A DNA stretch of 64,000 nt from Symsagittifera roscoffensis. Its lineage: Eukaryota > Xenacoelomorpha > Acoela > Convolutidae. The translations under genes were made by a program, and so were the position numbers. Location: contig NC_087066.1 of NCBI RefSeq assembly GCF_963678635.1, positions 11,454,517 through 11,518,516 of the forward strand, in the 5' to 3' direction. Below the pieces are notes generated by a model that saw nothing but the letters and a program-made list of their open reading frames with translations, was not told the DNA's origin and searched no databases. Positions 1 through 10,879 of the stretch are shown here, piece after piece (the first letter of the stretch is position 1; every line of letters begins with the position of its first letter).

Positions 1-315
1 CACGATTTCTTTTTTTTTACAAGTCTTTGTCTTTTCTGAATTCAAAAGCCAGTCCTAATTCTTGAATTTTTCGCCAATCGGTCTGCTCAAAACGAAAAAA
101 GCACCTTTTTATAGACGCTGTGGGAAATTCCGATTTGAAAGCAGAAATTGCTGCTTTTTCGAGGTCAATAACAAGTTCTGTCGGCTTTAATAAAAGGTTA
201 AAGTCACGTAACACACAAAATGCTTGTTGATTTTGCTATTGAGTTTTTCATTGCAACAGAAATTATACCATTCGGAGGGAGCAGCTACTTATAACAGATT
301 GCATAGTATTTACAA
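1..315 (-). pseudogene. MULE (Mutator-like) transposase fragment
   Basis: The minus-strand frame at 17-214 reads like the part of MULE transposases that follows the catalytic start (an LEKAAISAF segment, then CFFRFEQTDWRKIQELGL). The same block occurs at about 6201-6515 with roughly 90 percent identity by eye. The match ends abruptly near 315. It is a broken fragment cut by the window edge. Confidence 0.6.
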
Positions 316-1918
316 ATAAGTGGGTTGTTAGTTAGATGGATCGTGATTGGCTAAAATTGAATATTTTATAGAGATAAAATATGCAATTTATATTCAATAA
401 TGAATATAGTTTATATCTGGTTCCACCCATCCGGGGTTTACAGAGTTTTGAATCTTAGATCTTCTATCTGTAATGAAGGATTGATGTTGGTCGTTCTTAT
501 TTGGCGAGCATCATTTCTTGTTTTGTTCTTGGAGAAGGAAGCTCCAGGAAGTTGGAGTCATCGATAGGAAGTTGTTAGTTATCGTTTGACAAAGACTATG
601 CCTGCCAATGAAAACAATCTGATTTCAAGATGGTTTGCTATGATCGTCTGTTCTCGATTGGTTGTGGAGAACTGTGTTTCGATCTGGTTTGGGAATGGCG
701 TGAAGATCGTGTTTGGAGGGGATGCCTTGTAACTTGGATCTGTACGTATACTTGAACATCGAGGTGGTCATTGGTCTGATTCAATGAAGTCCTTTTCTGC
801 GAAGTCAAACCGTACTCTAAATCTTTTATGAGTTTAGATTATGAGCGGCATGTCAGTTGTGTTTAGCCATTCTGTAGGTTGAGTGTGATGGGGTCGTCTA
901 TTCTTTATGTGCTCGTTTTTGTGGTTGTTCGTGATCTATGTACTGCATATTTTAACTTAATCTGGAGCAAGTAAAGCAAGCAAGTAGCCTAAAAAACTTG
1001 TTATCAATCAATAATCAGTTTTTAACTGTAAAAATTAATTGTTTCAACTCAATTTAACGCTTCCTTTGTACAAGAAGCTGCAAAAAAACAAAAATTGAAA
1101 AAAAATGACAAAAAGCAATTTTTTGAACGCGTTTAAAAAACACTTGTTTTCATTTTGGTATCAATGTTTAAAAAATCAAACTTGAAAACGTAAACTTTCT
1201 TCAAAATAATCCAAAATTTTGTATTTATCTTCAAGCCACGCGCAAAGAAATGATTCGAATTGAAAAAAGAAGAAAAAAAAACAGGTTTTTTTCAAAAATA
1301 ACTGTGGTCGAAACATTCTGTGCTACTGGCACAACAACCGACAATTTTTGCTCTAAATGAAAAACACTGCAAAAATTTATCAAAAGAAAGAAACCCGAAA
1401 AGAAACAAGGGTAGCTCTAAACTTCTACGGTCAAAAAAGTAGACAGTCTCTGGCCCCCTGAGGAAAATGAGCGCATTGAAATGTACAAATGAGCAGAAGT
1501 GCAAAAGTGCTTTAAACTATTTCCTGATGATATCAAAAAACAACATGAAAATCAAACAAATGTTCAGAAAAAGTTCAAGCACAAATTTACTGCAGTTAAT
1601 GAAAATACTGGTAGCTATTTTTGTCTCTGAGGGAAGAAAATTAACCTCTATTATTTCGTATTTTATTTTTTTTGGGTCTCAAGGTCATAGGTTAGAAAAT
1701 GTTGCAGGATCAACTCTTTACTCTATCAGCTGCAATTAATTTCTTTTGATGTAAACGAATGTTATCAGCTGATATAAAACTTAAAAGTTGACCAACGATG
1801 TATCAGCAATACAATTCAGTGCCTAAAATAGAAGAACCCAAAATTAATACTTTAAAATGTGCAAATTTTTCTGTAGGCGTGAAATATTAGTGAGTAATAT
1901 TAACTTTAACTGACTCAA
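316..1918. other. Upstream flank of PICK1, no gene seen
   Basis: No open frame here has convincing composition; the 1467-1739 frame is AT-driven. About 1100-1345 resembles, in reverse, the dispersed repeat at 5145-5400. No clear TATA box or CpG-rich promoter stands out. Confidence 0.5.
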
Positions 1919-2062
1919 ATGGACTTTGACTGGACGGAGGAGGATAGACTGGGAATGAGTCTGCAGCCTGGCTCCGTTTCCATTGAGAAGGACAGTCAGA
2001 ACCTCCTCGGCATCAGCATAGGGGGAGGGGCACCACTATGTCCATGTTTATACATTGTACAG
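1919..2062 (+). CDS. PICK1: PICK1 exon 1 (start codon, first half of PDZ)
   Basis: Codes residues 1-48 and ends in phase 0 at CAG before the donor GTAAGA. The start is the first ATG giving the expected short N-terminal lead before the PDZ domain. It carries the KD motif, the carboxylate-binding loop and the CPC motif. Any 5' untranslated exon is not visible. Confidence 0.93.
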
Positions 2063-3590
2063 GTAAGACTGTTTTTCATTCTAGTCTGCTTTGGCGGTTT
2101 AGTAATTACTGCATTGAATCAGAAGCGGATTTGGGGGGAGGGGTGTCCCCTTCTCAATGATTCAACCCCTGGCAACCAAAGGGGCCTCCCTTTGGTACTT
2201 TTTTGGCATCCAGTAAGGCTGACCCTGAAGTCTGACCGGCTGACCCTTCAGTCTTTCTTAAGAAGCCTTGGGCGCCAATATGGATCAAATTTGAAAGAGA
2301 AGATTTCATAAACGTTTGATCAGCCGAAAACTAAAGAGCTATTTGATAAATAGACGTATTTAACATCTAGCAGCTTTCAAAAATCTTTATCTAAAAGACA
2401 GTACAGACATAATTCAAACTTTTCCCGAAAGTTGTTTGACAAGACGTCATCTGTAAAAAAGTGATCTTTTCTAAAATAGATCCGTCGAAACTTGACAAGC
2501 AAATCATCAAATATTACGAGACAATTGGTTTGTTTCCCACAGGTGTTCGACAACACTCCAGCGGCCAAAAGTGGAGTGCTGGAAGCAGGGGATGAGTTGA
2601 TGGCTGTCAACTCCACTTCTGTCAAAGGGAAGACCAAAGTGGAAGTGGCCAGAATGATCCAGAATGTGAGGAATGAAGTGACCATCGGATACAACAAACT
2701 GTCCTGCGAAGCCAGTCAAGGCAAGTCTAGCCAAAAATACTCAAGTGGATTCAAAAAGTATGTCACTTGTTTCTAATTATCTTCTTGAGTCGAAACTAAA
2801 GACCTTCCTGAAGTCGAGGCCCAAGAACTAATGATGATTAATGATCTTCTCGAGCCGAGAACCGATTCTGTCCGAGCCGAATTCGGTCGCGAAAATCTGA
2901 ACATGAGAATCTAATCTCTGAATACTCATTTTCCAGATTTTCGCGACTTTTGTCGGGCTACAATGTGACCGAGTCTCTCAAAACTAATTTTAATGGCAGG
3001 TGTAGCTATTCCTCAATTCACCAAGGAATTCAATTCTCTTCCCGCGTATAAACTAAAGTTCGTTTGCTCTGATCTCTCCAAGAATCTCTTGTTCTCACTT
3101 TCGCAACTATTTAAACAATTTACTTAAATTGGAAGCAGTGGTGGAGTTCATATGTATCCGCGCCTCTCAATCGAAAGGTCGGATGTTCGAGGCTCATTGC
3201 TTGAGGGCGAGCCCAGAAAATAGGCTTAACAGGTGCATTTGCTATTCCTAACCAGGGGCACAACAGCGGTTCTCTGTGAAGAGCTGAACAGCTCGTATGT
3301 TGAATCAACTTGATTTAAAATCTTTGAAAGGTATTTAAAATCTGTGGAAATTAATTCAAATCTAGAAGTGTTTAAGATCTAGGAAAGTTCAACATTGAGA
3401 TGCATTTGTTCATGCGTGTAGGTAAGTCGTTCGACATAGTGCTGAAGAAGATGAAGCACAAGATGGTGGAGAACATGAGCTCATCCACTGCAGATGCTCT
3501 GGGACTCAGCAGGGCCATACTATGCAATGATGGACTCATTAAGAAGATGCAGGAGATGGAGAAGATAGCGGCCATATACAGAGGTAAGGG

Positions 3591-3627
<37 letters not shown>

Positions 3628-6600
3628 TAGAGAGAGAAGAGACTCTGCGAGTTCCAAGGACATGCTTCAGAATGCATCGAGGCTCTCTCCCAGTTTTCTC
3701 CCCCTCCTCATTTGATTTTTCTTGTTTTCCAGTTTTCTCACTTTTAATTTTTTTTTTGAAATTTAACGTATGGAAAAATATTTAAAATGAACTTTGTTGT
3801 CTCAAACTGCAATACAAATGTCAGCGTGAATGAGTGAACTAAGCTTCACGTTTTTTCTTTACGTGTAAATAAATCACCCTATAGGCAGTTTTTATAGACT
3901 TTATATTGTGATTATAAGAGGGGCGGGAAACTAGAAAAAAGCCGAAATCAATATTTTGGTTTCCTGTTTCAAAAAATTCTATCAATGAATTTGTGCCCGT
4001 TATCGATAAAAACTTTCTGAAGAGCAATTTCCAAGACTAGATGTAGCAATCAACGCAGTACACCTGGGAATTTGCATTCGCGTTTCTTCATCCTTTGATT
4101 TTTTTTTTATTTGTGCCAATTGTCGTAATTGCGGTATCATCAAAGTTCCTTCATAAACAATACAAATTGACCTGTTTTCCATTCATTGCAGGAATGATGA
4201 ACAACACTCGTGGTCTGTTGTGGGGGTATTTGAGGATGGCCCAGGCTCACCGACTGATGGGGGAGGTGTTCTCCCAGGTGGGGGCCAAGGAGCCCCAGTT
4301 CAGTGCCAGTGAGGGATTCCGCAAGTACGGAGAAGCACACAGGTAGGCACTCCACATTGATATTTGCACATTTAATCGACTGAGTTCAAAACATCTGACT
4401 GCCTATATGCTAGTTTGAAGTATTTGAGTTTCTCGCTAATATTACCAAATAAATTATTATTTGTTTCAGATTCATTTTCATTAACATTACAGTTCTAGAA
4501 GAAAAAAAAAACGTTACAATTTTTTTTCAAGTAGCTTCTAGCCAACTAAGGTTCATTTCAAATTGAAAGCCTCTGTACCGGAGGGGTGTTGGGACGTGTT
4601 TTTTATGTTTCTCTCCAAATTGAAGTTTTTTTTCCTTTAGAAGCATGGAGAAGTTTGGGGTGAAGTTGGTGCGAACAGTGAAGCCAATGGTGAGTGACCT
4701 TGACACGTATCTGAACAAGGCCATCCCAGACACCAAACACACCATCAGGAAGTACGCTGACGTCAAGTTCGAATATCTCTCCTTCTGCCTCAAGGTAAGT
4801 CATAATTTCATAATGATGATTATAATCGTAATCATAGTAATATTGATACAACAAAAAGAATAATCATAACAATCATAAAAATAATAAAAATCATAATCAT
4901 CATTAAAAAATGATAATCATAATAACATTGATAATCATCATAAAAATGATAATCATTATAATACAAATCATAGTAATCATCATAATAACCATAAGAATCA
5001 TAATACAAATCATCATAATCTTAGTAATAATCATAATAATCATGATAATCATAATCAATATAATAGTAGCAACAATAATAGTTATTGTAGTCATAATCAA
5101 CACAAGGATAGCCAGTCATTCTGCAAGTAGAACAAAATGCTTCGATCATAGTCTTAAAATACAACAAAAATGATTTTTTTTTCAAATTGGCCTTTTTTTT
5201 CTGCGTGGTGTGATAAAAAAGATCTGAACAAAAAATTGACACTTACGCAAGTTCGACATTCATAGTAAAATAGACCAATTGGAAAACAGTTTTTGTCGAA
5301 AAATGACTAGAAAAACGAAAAAATTAAATCGTTAGACAAACTCGAAAAAATTCAATCACTTTTTCAAAAAAATTTTTGCAGAAATTTTTTGAATTTTGAA
5401 GTTTTTGATCAAGTACCTCAGAAAAATATCTTTATTTAAAAAAGTTAACTTTCACGGCTTAAATTAAGCATGAATAAGCTTTTGTAAGAATGCTTAGCCT
5501 CACTTTATTAGCTTGAAATTGGACTAAAAATCAAAAACTTCAGCATGGTTTTTCTCAAAACAGAAAAATTAAAAAAAAAATTTTTGAATGTCGTTCAAAG
5601 GATGAATTAAAAAACACCGGGGAAATTTTACAACAAAAACTACTTAACTACTGGCAAAACAAGATAACTCAAAATTACTGTGGCATAAAGTTGTTTTACA
5701 GATCAAAGTTAAATGAAAGTGGTTCCAGCTGCGAAATTAGATAATTGTTTTGATAGTTTTCAAGAGTTTCTGATACCCTCTTGCTCATATTCAGGACTTT
5801 ATAGGGCTTTTCTCCAGATTTCAACCGAATCAGACATTTTTCCGTTAAACTTGGCTTTTTCTTTATTGCTGAATGATCTTTGATACAGTGGGGTGAGCAT
5901 AACCCATGCCTAGTTGGAAAACTCTAAGCCATCATTCGACCAAACTCTTGTTGGAAAACTCTATGCCATCATTCGGCCAAATTCTTGTTTTTTTTTTCAT
6001 TTACCGCATTGTTGACTGTTTCCATTTAGCTGTTTTGAAATCTGGATCTTTTCCTAGAATTCTACGTACATATTCCACCACCCAAGTTTCTTCGAAATAA
6101 TCGAGATATGACTGGAGCTGATCATTCTCAAATTTGGTTGCGTAGAGAGCTTCTAGTGCCAACTTCAATTCGCATTCAAGAATTAGAGCCACCGCAATAC
6201 ACGATTTCTTTTTTTGACCAGTCTTTTTCTTTTCTGAATACAAAAGCCAGTCCTAATTCTTGAAATTTTCGGCAATCGGTCTGCTCAAAAGGAAAAAAGC
6301 ACTTTTTTATAGACGCTGTGGGATACTCCGATTTGAAAGCATAAATTGCTGCTTTTTCGAGTTCAATAACAAGTTCTGTCGGCTTTAATAAAGGAATAAA
6401 GTCACGTAACACACAAAATGCTTGTTGATATTGCTATTGAGTTTTTCATTGCAACAGAAATTATATCATTCGGAGGGAGCAGTTACTTATAACAGATTGC
6501 ATAGTATTTACTTGATAGATTGATGAGGGACAACTTTTAAATGTGCCATCAGTCTGCCAAGTTGTGTAACGCTCGAGATAATCCAAGTTCGCCTCAATGA

Positions 6601-8550
6601 TGATCTCAAGGAGCCTGTCGGAATCCCCCGGCCCCGAGTCATGAGCCAAGAAATCCCTCCCTCCATTAGAGTGTTTTGAAGTTGCATGGAAATTTTTTGT
6701 CCCCCACGGTCTTTGACACAATTCCAAAGTCTGTTTCTGGTTTATTTTTCTCGCAACCGAGGTAAGGTTTGGGCATGTTTGCTGTGCCCTCCTCAGAAAC
6801 GGTGCTCGTTGAGTTTTGATAAATAGGTCGAGGATGTTTTTTTGGAAAATTTACATTTTGCCTCCCCCCCAGAAGTAGTGCAAGTAGTGTGGAGAACTTT
6901 TAAAACTAATTGTGGATGTCTTTTTTTTTGTACATTCCCCCGACCGTTTTAAACTGCAAAGTCTTTTTTGAGCATCTCCTGGTTGTTAACCCGTTTTTTT
7001 TTTCAATATATCGAACTTTTTCATATTCAAACATCAAGATTCGTTTCCCGCGCTGACTTGTAGTGAATTGCAACATAAAATTAATCAATTGAGTAGAAAC
7101 ATATTCAGAAACCAAAAGATGGTATACCATTAATGCAATCAAGGTTTTACACTCAATTTTTGGTGTTCACTGAACAAAAAACTCATATTTTTCCCCAATA
7201 ATTGCTTTGAATTAGATTTAAATTTGACTGATATTTAGTGGATGATTACGGGTTCTAGTTTTAAGGTAATTTAAGGATTATCTTACGAGTTTTTTTTTGA
7301 GTTTTAGCGCGTTTTGCGAGTTGTCGTAATTGCTAATTTATATGAGTTTTTTTGGAGTTGTCTTTTGTTGCGAGTTATCGCGTTACAGACTGAAAAGGCT
7401 TCAATATAATATTTCGCTCGACCCATTACGATAATTATTTGTGGTGCCTGATTTTGCGTGGAGGACAAAAAAAACACCCGAATACAAAGTTGTTTTACAT
7501 TTTTCAAATGGTCGGAACTAAAATAATAATCATAATAACAATTATAATCATAATAATCATCATAACAAACTCAAAATAGTAACGATTATGATTGAGCTTT
7601 TGAGAATCAGTTAATAGAGTTTACAAAAATTTGCAAAACTTCAGCTAATTTTCAACGGCACTCTTGAGAGGATTCCAGAAAACAAAGTTGCTGGTCGAAA
7701 GAAAAGCTTAATGAGCAAACATTTTTTTTGCTGTCGGATAAACTGTGCTCAGAACTTATGTCCTCAGTATAAAACGAAATGAGAAACGTATAAATTACTA
7801 AATGTCCTCTTCCTTTGGGATAATCCGAACCCTCGCCCTCGGAAAGGTCCTCTATTTGTAGCGTTTTACCACATGTTTTTTTTCAACAAAACTGCCCAAA
7901 TTTTTGTCTACAGGTGGTTTCGACACTACAAGTTTCCATTTTTTAGAAGTGTGCGAGCAAAAAATGACATTTTACGTTAAAATGCTCAAAATGATATTCA
8001 AAAACGGAAGTCTGCGTTCACTAATATTAGCTTAACTGATTTTATAAGCGGCTCAAGAGAGCTCTGATAGTTACAACGTCTACCTAGAAAATGTTTGACA
8101 ACATTTTGAGCACTTCCAGCCTCAGAAAATCGGATCAAGTTAACATTAGTAACGTTAGGGGAGAATGTTAACTTGGTCCAGAAAACCTCAGATACATCTC
8201 CAATATCGTTCAAGTTTTGCTTAAACTTGTTCATATATTCAGGTTAAAGAGCTAGATGACGAAGAATACAGTTACGCCTCCTTAAACGAGCCCCTCTACA
8301 GAGTGGAGACAGGAAACTACGAGTACAGACTAGTGCTCAGATGCAGACAGGAGGCACGCGCCCGCTTCGCCCGCTTGAGGGCGGACGTGTTGGAGAAGAT
8401 CGAATTATTAGACAATAAGCATGTTCAAGATATAGTGTACCAGCTGCAGAGATTTGTGGCTGCCATGTCTAGGTACAACAACGATTGCAGAGACCAAATG
8501 GTGGCCAATGCAGTATTTCCAATTGAGGTGAGTTACAATTGTTGTTGTTG

Positions 8551-8606
<56 letters not shown>

Positions 8607-9747
8607 AGGGGGGGCCTGGCAGGGAAGAAACTATTATTGTTGCGCAGTGGAGGAACTCAATTCGTTTGCAAATAATCATTTTTTTAAATATAATTACAAA
8701 CTGGGGGGTGAAGTTGGGGAAAATTTGACCAATACTCAGCCATTTCAAAATTTCAAGTGCTGTTTTTGTTATTCGAAGACAATATGGCAATTTTTCTCCA
8801 AAGAAGCATGAATATTTTTTATAAAACGTTACCTATTTAAAAGAAAATCAGATGAAAAAGATTTTCTTTTTGCTTTTTTGGCAAACAACACAGTCATTTT
8901 AGATCAAGTATCTCTGAGTTCTTTCGTGCAGGTGTTCTTTTTTTTTCATGAGAATAGACCTTTTGTGCTCCTTGATTGTCTGCATATTTTTAGGTTGATG
9001 TAATGAGGAGTACTCTTACCTGTTCTAAAAAGTGGGACTTCTCTGAAGACGGAGATGGAGAGGGAGACCACGAGAACATTCTAGAAGACGACTACCCAGA
9101 AGAGACTGAAGTGAATGCGAAGAACATAATGGAGAATGACACCTCTGCTGGACTCCCGACCACTGGCTGCGATACGTTTCTACTCGGTAAAAAAGTGCTT
9201 TGTCATTGAGGAAGAATCAATTTTGGTAAAAAATGATTTCGTTTCTTGATGGCAAAGGCAGCATTTCTCATATCAGAAAATAGCCGAAATGTTTCTTGTA
9301 TGTCATAATGAAGAAATGAAAAAAATACTTTCTCTTTGATATTTTAAACAACCTGTATATCCGTGCCTTTTTTTGAATTTGTTGATCGCAATAAAAAAAA
9401 ACTCTTTTTGACATCTAATAAAAAAACATTTCGCGGCGGTAACTTGAAGTATTTATTAAACTTGCTTGAAACTTCAGAAAGCCAAACAGATAATGAGAGA
9501 AATCAGTTTTTGTTTAGATCAATTAGCCGATTTCACTTCACAGCCGCAAAGCTCTTCTCTAGGCCAAATGAGCAACCAAGATATGTTCGGAGATGTGAAC
9601 CTGTTTGATTTTGACCAAACTTTGAACCCAAACTCAATGGGTCAGGCCAACCCAAACCCAAATTCGATTTTGCCAACTAGCCACAGACCAGGAAACAGTT
9701 CAAATGGAATTGAACAAAAATTAGAAAACATAAATCTATTAGACTGA
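1919..9747 (+). CDS. PICK1: PICK1, PDZ and BAR (arfaptin-homology) domain trafficking adaptor, 8 exons
   Basis: Spliced model: 1919-2062, 2543-2720, 3422-3583, 4192-4342, 4641-4794, 8243-8527, 8994-9186, 9482-9747, totalling 1533 nt and 510 aa. In known PICK1 proteins a PDZ domain binds C-terminal tails of receptors, transporters and PKC-alpha, and a BAR domain dimerises and binds curved membrane, regulating endocytosis and vesicle formation. Seen here: K24-D25 and the loop ISIGGG (32-37) that form the peptide groove, the CPC motif at 41-43, the PDZ domain to about residue 103, then a BAR domain of about residues 145-355 with runs close to vertebrate PICK1 (TADALGLSRAILCNDG, TYLNKAIPDT, RCRQEARARF, KHVQDIV). 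Human PICK1 has 415 aa; the excess is in the C-terminal tail. Exons 1-6 are firm; the tail depends on the last acceptor. A candidate poly(A) signal AATAAA lies at 10184-10189. Confidence 0.93.
2105..2310 (+). repeat. Dispersed GC-rich MITE-like repeat in PICK1 intron 1
   Basis: It shares blocks such as CCCTTTGGTACTTTTT and GGCGCCAATAT, in the same order and orientation, with 38950-39370, and starts with a GGATTTGGGGGG end like the MITE at 10956-11279. It is a truncated copy. Confidence 0.55.
2543..2720 (+). CDS. PICK1: PICK1 exon 2 (second half of PDZ)
   Basis: Follows the acceptor TTTCCCACAG and codes residues 49-107 plus one base. It contains VFDNTPAA and the highly conserved VKGKTKVEVA helix. 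It ends at CAAG before GCAAGT, a GC donor; no nearby GT donor keeps the frame into exon 3. Confidence 0.92.
2721..2726 (+). other. Non-canonical GC splice donor of PICK1 intron 2
   Basis: The exon edge reads CAAG followed by GCAAGT, the known consensus for GC-AG introns (strong AG before, AAGT after). Joining to the acceptor at 3420-3421 gives Gly-Lys-Ser-Phe-Asp, matching Gly-Met-Ser-Leu-Asp of vertebrate PICK1. Using the nearby GTCTAG instead breaks the frame. Confidence 0.85.
3134..3310 (+). repeat. tRNA-derived SINE-like element in PICK1 intron 2
   Basis: The left part (3134-3200) looks like a degenerate tRNA, with an anticodon-arm-like CCTCTCAATCGAAAGG and a B-box-like GATGTTCGAGGC. The right part (3255-3301) shares a core with the reverse strand of 44552-44600, including ACAGCGGTTC and the near-palindrome GAGCTGAACAGCTCGTATGT. 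A tRNA-like head plus a shared core fits a SINE. Confidence 0.55.
3422..3583 (+). CDS. PICK1: PICK1 exon 3 (PDZ-BAR linker and first BAR helix)
   Basis: The acceptor is CGTGTAG. The exon completes Gly108, codes through about residue 161 and leaves one base (phase 1). It contains the ENMSSSTADALGLSRAILC segment that is almost invariant in PICK1. A GA microsatellite begins about ten bases past the donor GTAAGG. Confidence 0.93.
3594..3640 (+). repeat. GA microsatellite
   Basis: A run of GA dinucleotides with few interruptions, starting about ten bases inside PICK1 intron 3. Confidence 0.95.
3681..3943. mobile_element. Possible degraded hAT-like MITE in PICK1 intron 3
   Basis: The left end GGCTCTCTCCCAG and right end CTAGAAAAAAGCC are imperfect inverted repeats, about 26 bp each, similar to those at 18019-18216 and 58366-58563. 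No clean 8-bp target duplication remains. Confidence 0.3.
4192..4342 (+). CDS. PICK1: PICK1 exon 4 (BAR domain)
   Basis: The acceptor is CATTGCAG and the donor GTAGGC; it enters in phase 1 and leaves in phase 2. It codes the stretch equivalent to human GMTEHTKNLLRAFYELSQTH, here GMMNNTRGLLWGYLRMAQAH, then GEVFSQVGAKEPQ. Confidence 0.93.
4641..4794 (+). CDS. PICK1: PICK1 exon 5 (BAR domain)
   Basis: The acceptor is TTTCCTTTAG and the donor GTAAGT; it enters in phase 2 and leaves in phase 0. It holds MEKFGVKL, DTYLNKAIPDT and DVKFEYLSFCLK, close to the vertebrate protein. It is followed by the gene's longest intron (4795-8242). Confidence 0.94.
4801..5105. repeat. AT-rich TAATCA/ATAATCAT microsatellite
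   Basis: Long imperfect array of ATAATCATAATA-type units at the start of PICK1 intron 5. Ile/Met-rich frames on both strands here are artefacts of it. Confidence 0.9.
5145..5560 (+). repeat. Dispersed repeat (segments A and B)
   Basis: Segment A (5145-5400) matches 63780-64000, for example around GATCTGAAC and the CGACATTCATAG/CGACAGTCAGAG stretch. Segment B (5440-5550), around CTTAAATTAAGCAT, matches 50530-50620. At 50.5 kb segment B runs directly into segment C, so A-B-C look like parts of one longer unclassified element. Confidence 0.6.
6001..6730 (-). pseudogene. Broken MULE transposase inside PICK1 intron 5
   Basis: Read on the minus strand, three overlapping frames give an ordered MULE transposase: TDGTFKSCPSSIYQ (the catalytic-domain start, near 6560-6530), then LEKAAIYAFKSEYP and FQELGLAF (6412-6230), then YLDYFEETWV (6110-6070) typical of the C-terminal part. 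MULE transposases cut and paste DNA via a DDE nuclease. This one is disrupted by stops and frameshifts. It lies antisense in the intron and shares its middle with 1-315. Confidence 0.65.
7365..7520 (+). repeat. Dispersed repeat (segment C)
   Basis: Contains the order CTGAAAAGGCTTCAA, CCTGATTTTG, ACACCCGAATACAAAGTT and GGTCGGAAC, found again at 50625-50800 and 62430-62620. A short ATAATCAT microsatellite follows (7525-7570). Confidence 0.65.
8243..8527 (+). CDS. PICK1: PICK1 exon 6 (end of BAR domain)
   Basis: The acceptor is CATATATTCAG and the donor GTGAGT; 95 codons, phase 0 on both sides. It contains TGNYEYR, LRCRQEARARF, LDNKHVQDIVYQLQRF and VFPIE, matching the last BAR helix of PICK1. 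A GTT/GT microsatellite starts about 12 bases past the donor. Confidence 0.95.
8540..8602 (+). repeat. GTT/GT microsatellite
   Basis: Four GTT units followed by about 25 uninterrupted GT units, just inside PICK1 intron 6. Confidence 0.97.
8994..9186 (+). CDS. PICK1: PICK1 exon 7 (acidic tail)
   Basis: The acceptor is ATATTTTTAG and the donor GTAAAA; it leaves in phase 1. It codes VDVMRSTL, then an acidic run (EDGDGEGDHENILEDDYPEE) corresponding in position to the acidic stretch of vertebrate PICK1. If the donor is skipped the frame stays open to a TGA ending at 9209, giving a 429-aa form. Confidence 0.85.
9482..9747 (+). CDS. PICK1: PICK1 exon 8 (polar C-terminal tail, terminal exon)
   Basis: With the acceptor AG at 9480-9481 the exon continues the exon 7 frame through a Gln/Asn/Ser/Pro-rich tail containing LFDFDQTLNPN and ending INLLD. 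The stronger-looking acceptor CTTCAG, ending four bases earlier at 9477, would instead shift frame and stop at 9608 (465-aa protein). The 9482 choice rests on the longer open frame and its biased composition; this tail is not conserved in vertebrates. Confidence 0.6.
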
Positions 9748-10879
9748 AAAACTGAGCTTATTTGCGAACAAAACCCTTTTTGTGAGATATTTATGAAAAC
9801 TATATGCGAGTTATGTTTGGTTATTTGGTTAAAGAACCTGTAATTTTTAAAAATAATTTGAACCTGTTATTGGTTGACAAGCTACAAACATTTAAATACT
9901 CGATTAATCCAGAGTCATGGTTCTTAAGCTTATTTTATTAACTTTGTTATCAATTACTAAGAGCAGCTTATCCCCGCCTTGCGGTTTTAATTCAGTATCA
10001 TTATGTTTATTATGATTAATATTATTATTATGATTATGATTATTATTACTATTATGATTATTATTATGATTATTATTATTATTATTTTGATTATTTTTGT
10101 TGAACTGAAATATAGTACTTTGATAAGCACAAAAAAAACAAGCAAAGAAGTGATAATCGCCGGTAACGGTGCTGAGCAAATAGAATAAAAATTTCATATT
10201 TTTGGGCTTTTCAAATTCCATGCCGTGTCTTTTTCAAAAGTCTCAGACATTTCAAGAAAAAAACTGGCCTTCAAATTGTTAAACCTACAATGATCTGATC
10301 GGAAGGCTCATAATTGTGTCACAGCTGTATTTCGAACTTAGTGAAATTGAATAAGATCAACTAGTTCTATTTATTTTATTTTTTTCGTGTTTTTTTCTGA
10401 CGTCTTTTTTTAAAAAAAAAGCTAAATACTTGAGCAAAATGACAAATGTAGAGATCTTTAACTTTATGAAATTATCTTTTGAGATCTCAAGTGTAGTTTT
10501 TTCTAAAATTTTAAAAAGTCCTCTGTTCATTTATATCAAGTAAATAATTAAGTATCAAACCGTAAGTCAAATCGTTGTTTAACCAAGCTGCTGCGTGTGT
10601 TCCTAGTTTTAGTCTCTTTTCTAGCTCATTAAACAAAAAAATTGTCATGACTTTTATATATGTAACAGTTTATGTGAAGAATTTCTGATAAATGGCGAAA
10701 TATTTTTGTCAAGTGATGTAGTATTTTGTATACATGAAGTTCTCTAACTTAAGTCGTTTGATTTCAAACTTTGCAATATAGGATTTTTGAATCGATTTAA
10801 TAAAAAATACATAAGATTGTTTCTTTCAGAAATTTAAAAGAAAAAAATTGAAAATTTTTTGCTTTGATTTATTGCAATA
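9748..10879. other. PICK1 3' UTR and downstream flank
   Basis: Holds a TTATTATGAT microsatellite (about 10000-10090) and candidate poly(A) signals AATAAA at 10184-10189 and about 10798-10803. No further gene is visible; frames here follow the microsatellite. Confidence 0.5.

Noticed and set aside
1919-2311. 130-aa continuous ORF starting at the PICK1 ATG
   Set aside because: Reads through the exon 1 donor at 2063 into a MITE-like repeat; homology stops exactly at VQ and resumes at the exon 2 acceptor.
4903-5173. Ile/Met-rich ORFs on both strands
   Set aside because: They are translations of the ATAATCAT microsatellite; open in several frames at once with no real composition.
8533-8811. Cys-Val and His-Thr repeat ORFs
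   Set aside because: Artefacts of the GT microsatellite in PICK1 intron 6.
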